Origin: Cognatazoarcus halotolerans
Lineage (GTDB): Bacteria; Pseudomonadota; Gammaproteobacteria; Burkholderiales; Rhodocyclaceae
Direction of reading: 5' to 3'
Length of the DNA stretch: 33,516 bases
Assembly (NCBI RefSeq): GCF_009800965.1
Contig: NZ_WUAF01000029.1
Location: 1-33,516, forward strand
A program made the translations under genes and the position numbers. The notes beneath the pieces were generated by a model, which saw nothing but the letters and a program-made list of their open reading frames with translations, was not told the origin of the DNA and ran no database searches. Positions within the stretch are counted from its first letter, which is position 1, and each line of letters starts with the position of its first letter. This document shows positions 8,326-16,251 of this stretch, one piece after another.

Positions 8326-8479
8326 GGTCTTTCTCCTGTCAGGTCTTGGGTGTCGGGTCGGCCTGCGGGCCGTTTCTCTTGTTGGTGTGAGGGCAGGATT
8401 CGATCATCGCGCGCGGGATGGGGCTGGCGATAGCCGAATGACGCAGCGGCCCATCCGGAATCCGCGTCCGCCAGCGGCG

Positions 8480-10060
8480 CTACCGTTTTGCCAGCGCGTT
8501 GGCCACATGGAAGCCCGAGGCCCCCGAGAGGCCGGGGCCGGGGTGGGTCGAGGCGCCGATCTGGTAGAGGTTCTTCACCGGCGTGGCGTGGTCCTTCACG
8601 CCACGCAGCGGGCGCCAGAACATGTACTGGTCGATGCTGCACTCGCCGGAATAGGGGTCGCCGCCGACGAGGTTGATGTTCATCGCTTCGAGGTCCGCCG
8701 GCGAGATGACCTTGCGACCGAGGATGCTCGATTGCAGGTTCGGCACCTGCCGGGCGATGCGCGCGACGATGCGGTCGGCGTAGCGTTCGGCGACGTCGGC
8801 GTTCCAGCGGCCATCGGCGGGGGCGGGAATCTCGCCCAGCGCGTCGCCCTTGATGTGGCGCGGGCATTCGGGCAGCTGCACCCACAGTACCCACTGGCCG
8901 GCCGGCGCGCGGGACGGGTCGACCGCGCAGGGTTGGGCCACGCAGATGGTGCCGGCAGCCGGCAGCAGGCCGCGCTCGGCTTCGCTGACTGCGCGCGATA
9001 CGCCGTCGAGGCCGTCCCCGAGGTGCAGGTAGATGACCTCACGCAGATGGGCCTCGGGCCATTCGGGCGGTGCCGACAGCGCGATGTGGATCTGCATGTT
9101 GCCCTTGCCATAGCGGTATTGGGCGGCCTGGCGGCGCAGCGGCTCGGGCGCGGCGCCGTTCTTGAGCAGCCGGCCGTAGAGCTGGGTCGGGGTGACGTTG
9201 GCGATCACCTGCCTGGCTTCGAAGCTGCGCCCGTCGGCCAGTCGCACGCCGCGCGCTTTGCCGCCGTCCACCAGAATCTCCTCGACATCGGCGCCGGTGA
9301 CGAAGGCGCCGCCGCAGGCCTCGATGTGGGCGCGGAAAGCATCCACCGTTCGTGCATTGCCGCCCTTTACGATCGGCAGACCGACCGCTTCGAGGGTGAA
9401 GGCCACCACTTGCGCCATGAGTGCGGACATCGCGCTCTCCGGGCCGAGTCCGGTATGCAGCACCCAGGGGGCGAGCAGGCCTTTCACCAGCTCGGAGGAA
9501 AAGCGGCTGTCCAGCCAGGCACGGCAACTCTGCATCGCCGGGCCGAAGAAGGCCATGGTCTCGTGAGCGCCCTGTTTCCACACCCGGCCGAGCATCATCT
9601 TGCCGATCTGCGAGCTCCACAGTTCGTTGCCGAGCAGGGCGAAGATGAGCTCCGCGTTCTTCTCGACGAAGCCCATTGCCTCGGCGTAGGCGTCGCCGTC
9701 CCCGGCCGCGAGTGCGTTCATGGCCCGCGTGTTGGCCTCGCGCGAGGTCGACATCACCAGCGAGCGGCCATCGGGAAACAGGACGCCGGTGGGGGTCGCG
9801 TTGTTGCCGTAGGCGAGTCCGTTGGCATGCAGCTGGTCCTTCAGCTCCGCATAGCCGGGCGAGGTGACGAACAGCGGGTGGGCGGTGGACAGGGTGTCGT
9901 GCAGAAAGCCGGGCGCAGTGAGGGCCTCGGTGCGGATGCAGCCGCCGAGCACGTCCTCGCGCTCCAGCACCAGCACCTTCTTGCCGCGCTTGGCCATCAC
10001 GCCCGCGCACACCAGCGAATTGATCCCGCTACCGACGATGATCGTGTCGAATCTGCTCAT
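8480..10060 (-). CDS. FAD-dependent oxidoreductase, CrtI/phytoene desaturase-like
   Basis: The 526-residue protein starts with a dinucleotide-binding fold, IIVGSGINSLVCAGVMAKRG, with the E of LVLEREDVLGG for FAD ribose. It ends with LYQIGASTHPGPGLSGASGF, the C-terminal FAD motif of CrtI/NAD(P)-binding_8 type desaturases and oxidases. An in-frame extension to 10207 exists, but ATG 10060 (MSRFD) fits the family N-terminus and has AGAGG about nine bases upstream. Its substrate is not known. Given its place between the flavin reductase and the isatin-hydrolase-like gene, I infer oxidation of a bicyclic indole intermediate such as dioxindole to isatin. No characterised enzyme of that role is known to me in this family. 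Confidence 0.75.
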   Translation of the reverse strand: MSRFDTIIVGSGINSLVCAGVMAKRGKKVLVLEREDVLGGCIRTEALTAPGFLHDTLSTAHPLFVTSPGYAELKDQLHANGLAYGNNATPTGVLFPDGRSLVMSTSREANTRAMNALAAGDGDAYAEAMGFVEKNAELIFALLGNELWSSQIGKMMLGRVWKQGAHETMAFFGPAMQSCRAWLDSRFSSELVKGLLAPWVLHTGLGPESAMSALMAQVVAFTLEAVGLPIVKGGNARTVDAFRAHIEACGGAFVTGADVEEILVDGGKARGVRLADGRSFEARQVIANVTPTQLYGRLLKNGAAPEPLRRQAAQYRYGKGNMQIHIALSAPPEWPEAHLREVIYLHLGDGLDGVSRAVSEAERGLLPAAGTICVAQPCAVDPSRAPAGQWVLWVQLPECPRHIKGDALGEIPAPADGRWNADVAERYADRIVARIARQVPNLQSSILGRKVISPADLEAMNINLVGGDPYSGECSIDQYMFWRPLRGVKDHATPVKNLYQIGASTHPGPGLSGASGFHVANALAKR

Positions 10061-10096
10061 CTCTTGGGCCTCTGTTCGGAGTTTCCGAAAGCTTGC

Positions 10097-10129
10097 CGCG
10101 CAGCGGATGCCGGGGATATCCGCTGCGCG
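10097..10129. repeat. Intergenic stem-loop
   Basis: A perfect 12-bp inverted repeat, CGCGCAGCGGAT and its complement, encloses a nine-base loop. It lies between the flavin reductase and the FAD oxidoreductase on the minus strand. No T-run follows on that strand, so it is not a classical terminator. It could be an mRNA processing or stability element, or a partial attenuator within the operon. Confidence 0.5.
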
Positions 10130-10244
10130 CCGCACCTTATCCGTATTGCGCTGCAGCCGCAGCTGAACGCCGCGCGGTGCGGGCGGCGCGGTCTGCTCGG
10201 TTCTCACAGCGCGGCCCCCACCTTCGCGGGGGCGTCTCGCGCGC

Positions 10245-10769
10245 TCAGGCGGCGGCTGCCGAGAAGGCCCGCAGCAGGCTGGTGAAGGGGATCGCCTCGG
10301 TTTCCGGGGTGGCGTAGCGGCCGCGGTAGAAGAGCAGCGGCGGACGCTCTTCGGTGGCGAAGCGTTGCACCCGGCCGATGAGGATGACGTGGTCGCCGCC
10401 GTCGTGGCGATGCGTCACGCTGCACTGGAACACCGCTGCGCAGTGAGGCAGCAGCGGCACGCCCTCGAAGCCTTCCGCCACCGGGATGTCGGCGAACTTG
10501 TCGGTGCCGGCGCGGGCGAAGCGGTCGGACAGATCCTGCTGGTTGCTGGCCAGCACGTGCACCGCGAAGGCGGGGTGGTTTTCGAAGGCGGCGAGGCTGT
10601 AGGACTTCTTCGCCAGGCTCCACAGGATCAGCGGTGGGTCGAGTGACACCGAACTGAAGCTGTTGACCGTGACGCCGACGGGCTGGCCATCGAGGTCGCG
10701 GGTGGTGACTACGGTGACGCCGGTGGCGAAGTGCCCCAGCGCGTTGCGGAATGCGCGCGGATCGAACAT
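10245..10769 (-). CDS. Flavin reductase (FMN/FAD:NADH), monooxygenase partner
   Basis: The 174-residue protein is of the flavin_Reduct/HpaC-StyB type. It has an FRNALGHFATGVTVVTT N-terminus, VTVNSFSSVSLDPPLILWSL (flavin contact) and a late CSVTHRHDGGDHVILIGRV block with the GDH motif. It reduces free flavin with NAD(P)H and hands FADH2 to a partner oxygenase. The partner here is surely the StyA-type monooxygenase two genes upstream in the same operon. A longer reading to 11030 is possible, but ATG 10769 has an AGGAG site seven bases upstream and matches family length (about 170). A short gap of 22 bases separates it from the FadL-type gene. Confidence 0.9.
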   Translation of the reverse strand: MFDPRAFRNALGHFATGVTVVTTRDLDGQPVGVTVNSFSSVSLDPPLILWSLAKKSYSLAAFENHPAFAVHVLASNQQDLSDRFARAGTDKFADIPVAEGFEGVPLLPHCAAVFQCSVTHRHDGGDHVILIGRVQRFATEERPPLLFYRGRYATPETEAIPFTSLLRAFSAAAA

Positions 10770-10791
10770 GTCTGTCTCCTTCACGGGCGGA

Positions 10792-11976
10792 TCAGAAGCG
10801 GATGGCGAGGCTGGCGGAGAGCCAGTGCTGCCCCATGTAGAGGTCGGTGCCAGCGTTCGGCCCGGGGCCGTCGCCGCGCACGGTCTCCTTCGGCGAGCGC
10901 GCGTAGGCCAGCGAGAGCGCCATCGCCGGCGTGACCGCCAGGGTGGCGCCGAGCGTCCAGTGTTTGCGGTTCGCGGCCGGCGCGAGGATGCCGAGGAAGG
11001 TGCTGCGCGAGTCGAGCACCTGGGTGCCATGGCTGTAGCCTGCGCGCAGGGTCAGCGTGTCGGAGAGCGCATGGGCCACGCCGATGCGCCACACGGTCTG
11101 GTCCTGCCAGCCGAAACCAGGGCCGTTGTCCGCGCCCGGGGCGCCTGCGGCGATGGCGACGCCCGGATTGCCGAGCGAGGCCACGTCCGACCATTCGATG
11201 CGCAGCACGTCGGCCGCCACCGTGGTGGCGCCGTGCTTCCAGGCGGCGCCAAGGCCGTAGTGGGCGGGGATGTCGAGGTCGCCACGCTCGGGCAGCAGGC
11301 CGGCGAACTTGTCCATCCTGCCCATGTACACCTTGCTCGACCAGGTCGCGCCGAGGGTGAGTTCCGGCGTGAGCTGCCCCTGCCAGCCCAGCGACAGGCC
11401 ATAGCCGAACGAGTCGTCGCGCCCCTGCGGCAGACCGAGTCCTGCCGGTCCCTGTATGCGCAGCCGCTGGTAGCCGAGCACCAGGCCGACGCCGACGCTG
11501 TGGGCATCGTTGAGTTTGCGCGCGTAGCTCACCGTGCTGACCATTTGCTGCAGTTCCGACTTGGGCTCACTCATCGGGCCGACGTCGCTGCCCTGATCGG
11601 TGCCCACGCCGTTGCCGACCACCGAAACGCCGACGGACTGGGTGCCGTCGAGCATGCGGTTGTAGCCGAGCTGGGGAATGATGTAGAGGCTCTTGTCTTC
11701 CGCGCCGTCATGCCTGGTGCCGCCGAACCAGGCGCCGTTGTCCACCTTGAGGAAGGCGCCGCCGAGGTCGAAGCGGCTGCCGACATGCACCATGCCGGCA
11801 GGGTTGTTGGCGCCGGCTACCGCGTCCTGAGGCAGGGCGATGGATGCGCCGCCCATGCCTTCGGCCTTGACGCCGTAACCGTGCGGAAAGGTGCCCTGGG
11901 TGGCGAAGGCGGGCACGGCGAGGGCGGCGAGGCCGTAGCTGGCCAGCGCGCGGCCGAGGGGTTCGAGTCTTTTCAT
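10792..11976 (-). CDS. FadL/OmpP1-type outer-membrane channel
   Basis: The 394-residue protein has a cleavable signal peptide with cleavage likely after AFA near residue 25. Then come GYGVKAEGMGGASIALPQD and NNPAGMVHVG, typical of the OmpP1/FadL family. Many alternating beta-strand-like segments follow, and a terminal SLAIRF ends in phenylalanine as outer-membrane barrels do. Relatives (TodX, XylN, StyE-type proteins) admit hydrophobic aromatics through the outer membrane. Located between the monooxygenase and its flavin reductase, it probably brings in the hydrophobic substrate of the pathway (indole or an analogue). The start has a GGAG about ten bases upstream. Confidence 0.85.
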   Translation of the reverse strand: MKRLEPLGRALASYGLAALAVPAFATQGTFPHGYGVKAEGMGGASIALPQDAVAGANNPAGMVHVGSRFDLGGAFLKVDNGAWFGGTRHDGAEDKSLYIIPQLGYNRMLDGTQSVGVSVVGNGVGTDQGSDVGPMSEPKSELQQMVSTVSYARKLNDAHSVGVGLVLGYQRLRIQGPAGLGLPQGRDDSFGYGLSLGWQGQLTPELTLGATWSSKVYMGRMDKFAGLLPERGDLDIPAHYGLGAAWKHGATTVAADVLRIEWSDVASLGNPGVAIAAGAPGADNGPGFGWQDQTVWRIGVAHALSDTLTLRAGYSHGTQVLDSRSTFLGILAPAANRKHWTLGATLAVTPAMALSLAYARSPKETVRGDGPGPNAGTDLYMGQHWLSASLAIRF

Positions 11977-12003
11977 GGTGTCGATCTCCGTTTGGGGGCG
12001 GGT

Positions 12004-13281
12004 TCAGGCGGCCTTCTTCATTTCGCTGTCGATCAGGCGCTCGGCCGAGGCGGCGTCGAACCAGTACTCGGCGTAGTCGCGCGGGTCGTTGAAGCCGTTG
12101 GCAATGCGTCGGGCGAGGCCGGGCGCCTGCTGGGCGGCGCCGAGGAGCTTGATGACGTGCTCGGCGGGCGGGAACAGCAGGCTGTTGGTCCAGCGCACCA
12201 CTTTCTCGGCGTAGCCTTCATAAAGCGCGTCGAAGGTGGCGTTCATCCAGCTCTCGTCGAAGGCCCGGGCGCCGCGGGCGAGGATCGCCTCGAGGTAGTG
12301 CCGGGCGCTCTTGGTGGCGTTGTTGGAGCCCTGCCCGGTGATCGGATCGTTGACCAAGATCGCATCGCCCAGACCCATTACCTTGCGGCCCGAGGGCAGG
12401 GTGAGCACCGCGTTGCGCACCGTTGGCGTGATGCGGCCGGCGAGGATGCCGTTGGCGTCGGTGAGCTGGCAGTCGCGGCTGCGCTCGTACTCCCAGGGAA
12501 CGAAGGTCTTGAGGATGTCGAGGCTCTTCTCGAGGTGCTGCTCCGGGGTTGTGGCTTCGCCCCAGGTGTCCATCGGGCCGCCCGGTACGCCTTCGAAGAC
12601 CATGATGTCGCAGGCCTGGGTGCCGTTCTCGCCCTTGGTGGTGAGGGCCGGGAAGACGAAGTATTCGCCCACGCCGGGGATCAGGTTGAAGTTCACGCAT
12701 TCGTAGTAGTCGTGGCGCTTCATGCCGGTGACGTAGCTCAGGGCGAGCTGGCGCATCGGCTGCCTGACCGGCGAACGTGCCTCGTTGCGACCGAACAGGT
12801 TCACGATCTCGCCCTTGCCGCCGGCCAGCAGCACCAGTTCGTGCTGCGCGGCGAGCGACTCGAGTTCCGGGATGCCGACGTTCTCGATGCGCAGCTCGCC
12901 GCCGCGGCGGGTGAACTCACTCATCCAGCCGGGCATCTTCACGCGCTGATCGACCGATTGGCCGTAGGCGTCGAGCCGCGCGTGCCAGTGCACCGCCTTG
13001 TTGCCGGTGCCGTCCGGTGTGGGAATCGAGACGCTGATGCCCGCGGTCTTCGGACAATCCGCTTCCCACTGGTTCATGCCCCAGTCGCGCTCGATCTGCA
13101 GCGCGGGGTCGAAGATGAACTGCGAGGACATCACCTTGCCGGCGCGAATCTCCTCGGCGCTGCGGTTGGTGACGATGGTGACCTGGTGACCGCGATCGAG
13201 CAGGGCGCAGCCCAGCAGCAGGCCTGCCTGGCCGGCGCCGACGATGGCGATGTGGCGGGCGGGGGTGTGGATGTCGTTCAT
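12004..13281 (-). CDS. Styrene/indole monooxygenase family, oxygenase component
   Basis: The 425-residue protein is a StyA-type (group E) flavoprotein monooxygenase. It has an N-terminal FAD fold, HIAIVGAGQAGLLLGCALL, and a mid-protein GLGDAILVNDPITGQGSNNA FAD motif. Length is close to StyA (about 415). These enzymes use FADH2 from a separate reductase to epoxidise styrene or indole. An SSQF segment at residues 52-55, where StyA has N-x-V, resembles the S-x-Q pattern I recall for indole monooxygenases. The neighbouring SDR, flavin reductase, isatin-hydrolase-like gene and 2-aminobenzoyl-CoA genes also favour indole. Product would be the 2,3-epoxide or dihydrodiol. It starts 33 bases after the SDR. 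Confidence 0.85.
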   Translation of the reverse strand: MNDIHTPARHIAIVGAGQAGLLLGCALLDRGHQVTIVTNRSAEEIRAGKVMSSQFIFDPALQIERDWGMNQWEADCPKTAGISVSIPTPDGTGNKAVHWHARLDAYGQSVDQRVKMPGWMSEFTRRGGELRIENVGIPELESLAAQHELVLLAGGKGEIVNLFGRNEARSPVRQPMRQLALSYVTGMKRHDYYECVNFNLIPGVGEYFVFPALTTKGENGTQACDIMVFEGVPGGPMDTWGEATTPEQHLEKSLDILKTFVPWEYERSRDCQLTDANGILAGRITPTVRNAVLTLPSGRKVMGLGDAILVNDPITGQGSNNATKSARHYLEAILARGARAFDESWMNATFDALYEGYAEKVVRWTNSLLFPPAEHVIKLLGAAQQAPGLARRIANGFNDPRDYAEYWFDAASAERLIDSEMKKAA

Positions 13282-13314
13282 GGTGTTGTCTCTCTCTTTT
13301 CGGGGTGGAGTCGT

Positions 13315-14103
13315 TCAGTTCATGAGGCGGGTGATCGCTGCGCCGCGGCCTTCCGGGCCGAGCGCGCGATAGCCGCCGTCGCAGGCGTAGTCAGCGCCGG
13401 TGACGAAGCTGGCGTGGTCCGACAGCAGGAAGGCGACGACCTGCGCGACCTCGCCGGGCAGGCCGAGGCGGCCGAGGATGTGATAGTCCGCGGCGACCGC
13501 ATCGGCCTTGGCCTTGTCGCCGCCCGAAAGCGTCTCGATCACGCTCGACCAGGTCCAGCCCGGCGAGACCGCGTTCACCCGGATGCCGTCGCCGGCGAGG
13601 TCGAGTGCGGCGGCGCGGGTGAGTTCGAGCATGCCGGCCTTGCTCACCGGGTAGAGCCAGCGGCCGGCCTGGGCGGCGGTGGCCGAGATCGAGCCGAAGT
13701 TGACCACCGCGCCACCGCCGCGCTTGACCATCTCGGGTCGGCAGGCCTGCAGCATCATCGCTGCGCCGACGAGATTCACGTCCAGCGCCTGGCGCCACTC
13801 GCCGCGAGAGGAGGCGGCGCCGTTATCCACGTAGGTGCAGGCGCAGTTCACCAGCAAATCGATGCCGCCCAGCGCCTTGACGGTGGCGGCGACGGTGGCG
13901 GCGATCTGTGCATCGTCGGTCACGTCGGTGGCGATGAAGCGCGCCGCGGGGCCGAGGCGATCCGCCGCGGCGGGACCACGGCCCTCGTCGATATCGGCGA
14001 GCACGACGCTGGCGCCATGCTCGATCAGCGTGCTCGCGACCGCCTCGCCGATGAGGGTGGCGCCGCCGGTGACGATCGCGACCTTGTCACGAATCCCTTT
14101 CAT
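13315..14103 (-). CDS. Short-chain dehydrogenase, indole-dihydrodiol type
   Basis: The 262-residue classical SDR has a coenzyme motif VAIVTGGATLIGE, an unusual NCACTYVDNG in place of NNAG, a catalytic Ser in NFGSISA and the YPVSK active site (Tyr/Lys). VTGADYACDGGY ends the protein. This subfamily, with GGATLIG and a WLYPVSKAG stretch, is what I recall next to StyA-like indole oxygenases (IifB type), where it oxidises indole-2,3-dihydrodiol to 3-hydroxyindolin-2-one (dioxindole). It is the first gene of the minus-strand operon and lies directly upstream of the monooxygenase, consistent with that order of steps. The exact substrate is inferred. Confidence 0.8.
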   Translation of the reverse strand: MKGIRDKVAIVTGGATLIGEAVASTLIEHGASVVLADIDEGRGPAAADRLGPAARFIATDVTDDAQIAATVAATVKALGGIDLLVNCACTYVDNGAASSRGEWRQALDVNLVGAAMMLQACRPEMVKRGGGAVVNFGSISATAAQAGRWLYPVSKAGMLELTRAAALDLAGDGIRVNAVSPGWTWSSVIETLSGGDKAKADAVAADYHILGRLGLPGEVAQVVAFLLSDHASFVTGADYACDGGYRALGPEGRGAAITRLMN

Positions 14104-14322
14104 CTGTTCCGTCCTCCGTATGGGTGACGCCGGGTCGGCGCCGATGGAGGACAGTGTTCATTTCACCGCTGCGATTGGCAGTCCGCTTTGCGCGCGCGGA
14201 TATCCGGATAACGCACGGCAGGGATCGGGGCCGGGCAGGGGATGGGCGCGCAGCGGCGAACCCGCCGGGTGGCGGGCGGGGGCGAATCGTGGTGGCGGGG
14301 GGGCCGTCGGGCAGGGAGGGTT
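14104..14322. promoter_or_regulatory. Upstream region of the indole operon
   Basis: These 219 bases lie before the SDR start and must carry the promoter of the minus-strand operon. A perfect ten-base palindrome, CGGATATCCG, sits at 14197-14206 about 95 bases upstream of the SDR. A nine-of-ten copy (GGGATATCCG) occurs within the stem-loop region at 10113-10122. Such a palindrome could be a regulator half-site pair, but this is only a candidate. No clear sigma-70 hexamers stand out in the GC-rich sequence. Confidence 0.35.
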
Positions 14323-14399
14323 CTACCCGCCGTCAGGCGGGATGGGGCTACCCGCCATCAGGCGGGGACGGGGCTACCCGCGATCAGGCGGGGACTGGG
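14323..14399. repeat. Three tandem 25-26 bp hairpin repeats
   Basis: Three head-to-tail copies, each CTACCCGCC-nTCA-GGCGGG followed by a short G-rich spacer, start at 14323, 14348 and 14374. Each copy can fold into a CCCGCC/GGCGGG hairpin, the third with one mismatched pair. The array ends exactly at the stop codon of the AraC-type gene (14400). It could work as a multi-hairpin terminator for that gene or as a protein/RNA binding array between two units. Confidence 0.8.
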
Positions 14400-15454
14400 T
14401 CAGCGGCGCGCGGCGCGTGCGGCAGTCTGCGAGGGGGTCTCGCCGAAGCGTTCGCGGTAGTAGCCGGCGAAGCGGCCGAGGTGGGCGAAGCCGTGGCGGT
14501 AGGCGATGGTGGTGATCGGTTCGCTGTCGAGCCCCTGGCGGGACAGCACGTGATGAACCCGCTCCAGCCGCTGCTCGCGCAGCCAGGCCAGCGGAGTGGT
14601 GTTGCAGTGGCGCTTGAAGCCCTGCTCCAGGGCCCGCACGCTGATACAGGCGGCGCGCGCGATGTCGCCGACGGTGAGCGGATCCTCGATGTGTTCGCGC
14701 ATGTAATCGACCGCACGCTGGACGTGACGCGGCAAGGCCTCGTCGTCGCGGCGGTGCAGGCGGTCGCTGTAATTGTGGCGATGCAGTTGCAGCAGGCCGC
14801 GCAGCAGGCAGTCTTCGAGTGCGGCCACGGTGGGGCGGAAGCTCAGCCATTCCGAGCCGCAGTGGTCGATGTTGTGGGCGAGGTCCCACAGCAGCCGGCA
14901 CCAGCTCTGGGTGAGGCCGTGACGGCTCGGGATGGCGAGCTCGAAGCTGAGTGCCCCCCCGGCGGGTTCGCCGAGATGTTCGGCGAGGCGCCGCTCCAGT
15001 GCCTCGCGGGAATCCACAACATCAGCTTGGTCGCATCGCGATGCCAGCGCATGCGCGTCGGTACGTCGGGGTTGAGGATGCTGGCGGTGTCCTGCGAGGC
15101 ATGCACCCGCTGCGCGCCGCAACTGATCTCGGCAGAACCGCTGAGCGGCAACTGCACCAGATAGAAATTGCCGAGGCAACCGGGATCGATTTCCACTTCG
15201 GCGCCGTAAGCGAGATAGTTGAGCGCCGTCTCGGCGAGCCGCACCATGTTGTGGCGCGAGGCGAAGGGGGTGTGCTGGTCGACCTGACGCAGGTCATGCG
15301 GGCAGAATACCCGTGACACCATCTGACGCGATTCGTCCGGGTCCTGGGAGCGGAAGAACGGAAATGCGCCCAGTGGCTCGGCAGCGTTCGCGTGCAGGCG
15401 CTGCGCCCCACGAAAAGGGCGCGTCCGTTCGGTGCTCGTGAGGGTCGGCTGCAT
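14400..15454 (-). pseudogene. AraC-family regulator, broken by a frameshift
   Basis: The N-terminal half reads from ATG 15454 (GGAG seven bases upstream) through a cupin-like/AraC-binding domain (SASRHNM to TKLMLWIP). It then loses the frame near 15008-15010. The C-terminal half continues in another frame from REALERRLAEHLGEP and carries the two HTH motifs of AraC/XylS proteins: DPLTVGDIARAACISVRALEQ and ITTIAYRHGFAHLGRFAGYYRERFG. Restoring a single C in the CCC run at that point gives WIPREALERRL, the expected continuous protein of about 350 residues. Either the gene is inactivated or the base was missed in sequencing. It faces the indole operon and probably controlled it. Confidence 0.8.
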
Positions 15455-15489
15455 TCAGGGTCTCCGCCGGGGTCGGGTCGGTAAGTTAT

Positions 15490-15510
15490 AGTTATAAACA
15501 ATTTATGATC
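15490..15510. promoter_or_regulatory. Candidate MarR operator, copy 1
   Basis: AGTTATAAACAATTTATGATC lies in the divergent region between the AraC-type gene and marR. It is AT-rich in a GC-rich setting and is partly palindromic. A similar 21-mer is found upstream of the 2-aminobenzoyl-CoA monooxygenase gene at 16148. The pair looks like one operator used for MarR autoregulation and for control of the degradation operon. Confidence 0.5.
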
Positions 15511-15575
15511 AAAGTTGGTCTTGCGGCAAGTCCTGATCGATCGGCGGGCGTGAATTCAACCGGGAGAGGCAGCGA

Positions 15576-16100
15576 ATGAACGAAGACGGAGCGGGTGACG
15601 CGAACGCGGTGCCCGGGGCGCAAGCGGGTCTCCCGGCGTCGGCACGGTTCGTCGACGGCTACCTCGCCTACCTGCTCGCGCAGGCCAGCAGCCGGATCTC
15701 TCATGAATTCCACCGCGAAGTCGAGGCGGCCGGGCTGTCGGTGACCGAGTGGCGGGTATTGGCGAGTCTGGAGGGCAGCGACGGTGAGAGCATCGGCGTG
15801 CTGAGCCAGCTGACGCTCACCAAGCAGCCCACGCTGTCGCGGGTGGTACAGCGCATGGAGGCGGGAGGCCTGGTCTCGCGCTCGCGGGTGCGCAGCGATC
15901 GCCGCCAGACGGTGGTGCGCATCACCGCCCAGGGGCACGACCTTACCGAGCAGCTCAGGGTGAGGGCCATCCGCCATCAGGAGGCGATCCTCGAACCCTT
16001 TGGCGAGGCCAACGCCAGGATGCTGATTTCGATGTTGCGCACGCTGCTCTCGTTGCATCCGCCGGGCGATCTGCCGGACCCTGAAGAAACCGTCGGCTGA
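15576..16100 (+). CDS. MarR-family transcriptional regulator
   Basis: The 174-residue protein has the MarR winged-helix layout. A dimerisation helix near residues 25-50 is followed by LSVTEWRVLASLEG, the recognition region TLTKQPTLSRVVQRMEAGGLV, and the wing SRVRSDRRQTVVRITAQG. A GGGAGAGG ribosome site precedes ATG 15576. MarR proteins in aerobic CoA-type aromatic pathways usually repress until an aryl-CoA ligand binds. Here the gene sits directly upstream of the 2-aminobenzoyl-CoA monooxygenase gene, with matching AT-rich operator-like sites before each. I infer it represses the plus-strand operon and responds to 2-aminobenzoyl-CoA; the ligand is not shown by sequence. Confidence 0.9.
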   Translation: MNEDGAGDANAVPGAQAGLPASARFVDGYLAYLLAQASSRISHEFHREVEAAGLSVTEWRVLASLEGSDGESIGVLSQLTLTKQPTLSRVVQRMEAGGLVSRSRVRSDRRQTVVRITAQGHDLTEQLRVRAIRHQEAILEPFGEANARMLISMLRTLLSLHPPGDLPDPEETVG

Positions 16101-16132
16101 AGCGCCAATGTGCAGCGGAAGCCAATATCCTG

Positions 16133-16168
16133 TTGACTAGATAGTTTAGTTATGAAATATTTGATACT
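16133..16168 (+). promoter_or_regulatory. Promoter with overlapping MarR operator, copy 2
   Basis: A TTGACT -35 hexamer (16133-16138), a 17-base spacer and an AATATT -10-like hexamer (16156-16161) stand out as AT-rich. The 21-base AGTTATGAAATATTTGATAC site at 16148-16168 overlaps the -10. It matches the copy at 15490 at most positions (AGTTATrAA, ATTT-AT), and outer TTTAG/CTAAA arms form an inverted repeat. Binding here would block RNA polymerase at the start of the degradation operon. Confidence 0.55.
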
Positions 16169-16251
16169 AAATCAGCGCCTGACCCTGCCGGTCGCTGCGG
16201 TGTCATCCCTTCATGACTGCCGGGCCGGCCCATATTGAGAGGAGCAACAGC

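Noticed and set aside
7883-10285. Plus-strand open frame of about 800 codons
   Set aside because: It is antisense to the isatin-hydrolase-type and FAD oxidoreductase genes and has no recognisable motif.
10663-14127. Plus-strand open frame of about 1150 codons
   Set aside because: It runs antisense to five well-supported minus-strand genes in GC-rich DNA, where the third-position bias keeps the opposite frame free of stops. It has no domain signature.
14323-14399. CRISPR-like array
   Set aside because: There are only three copies with no unique spacers; the units are contiguous hairpins, and no cas genes are present.
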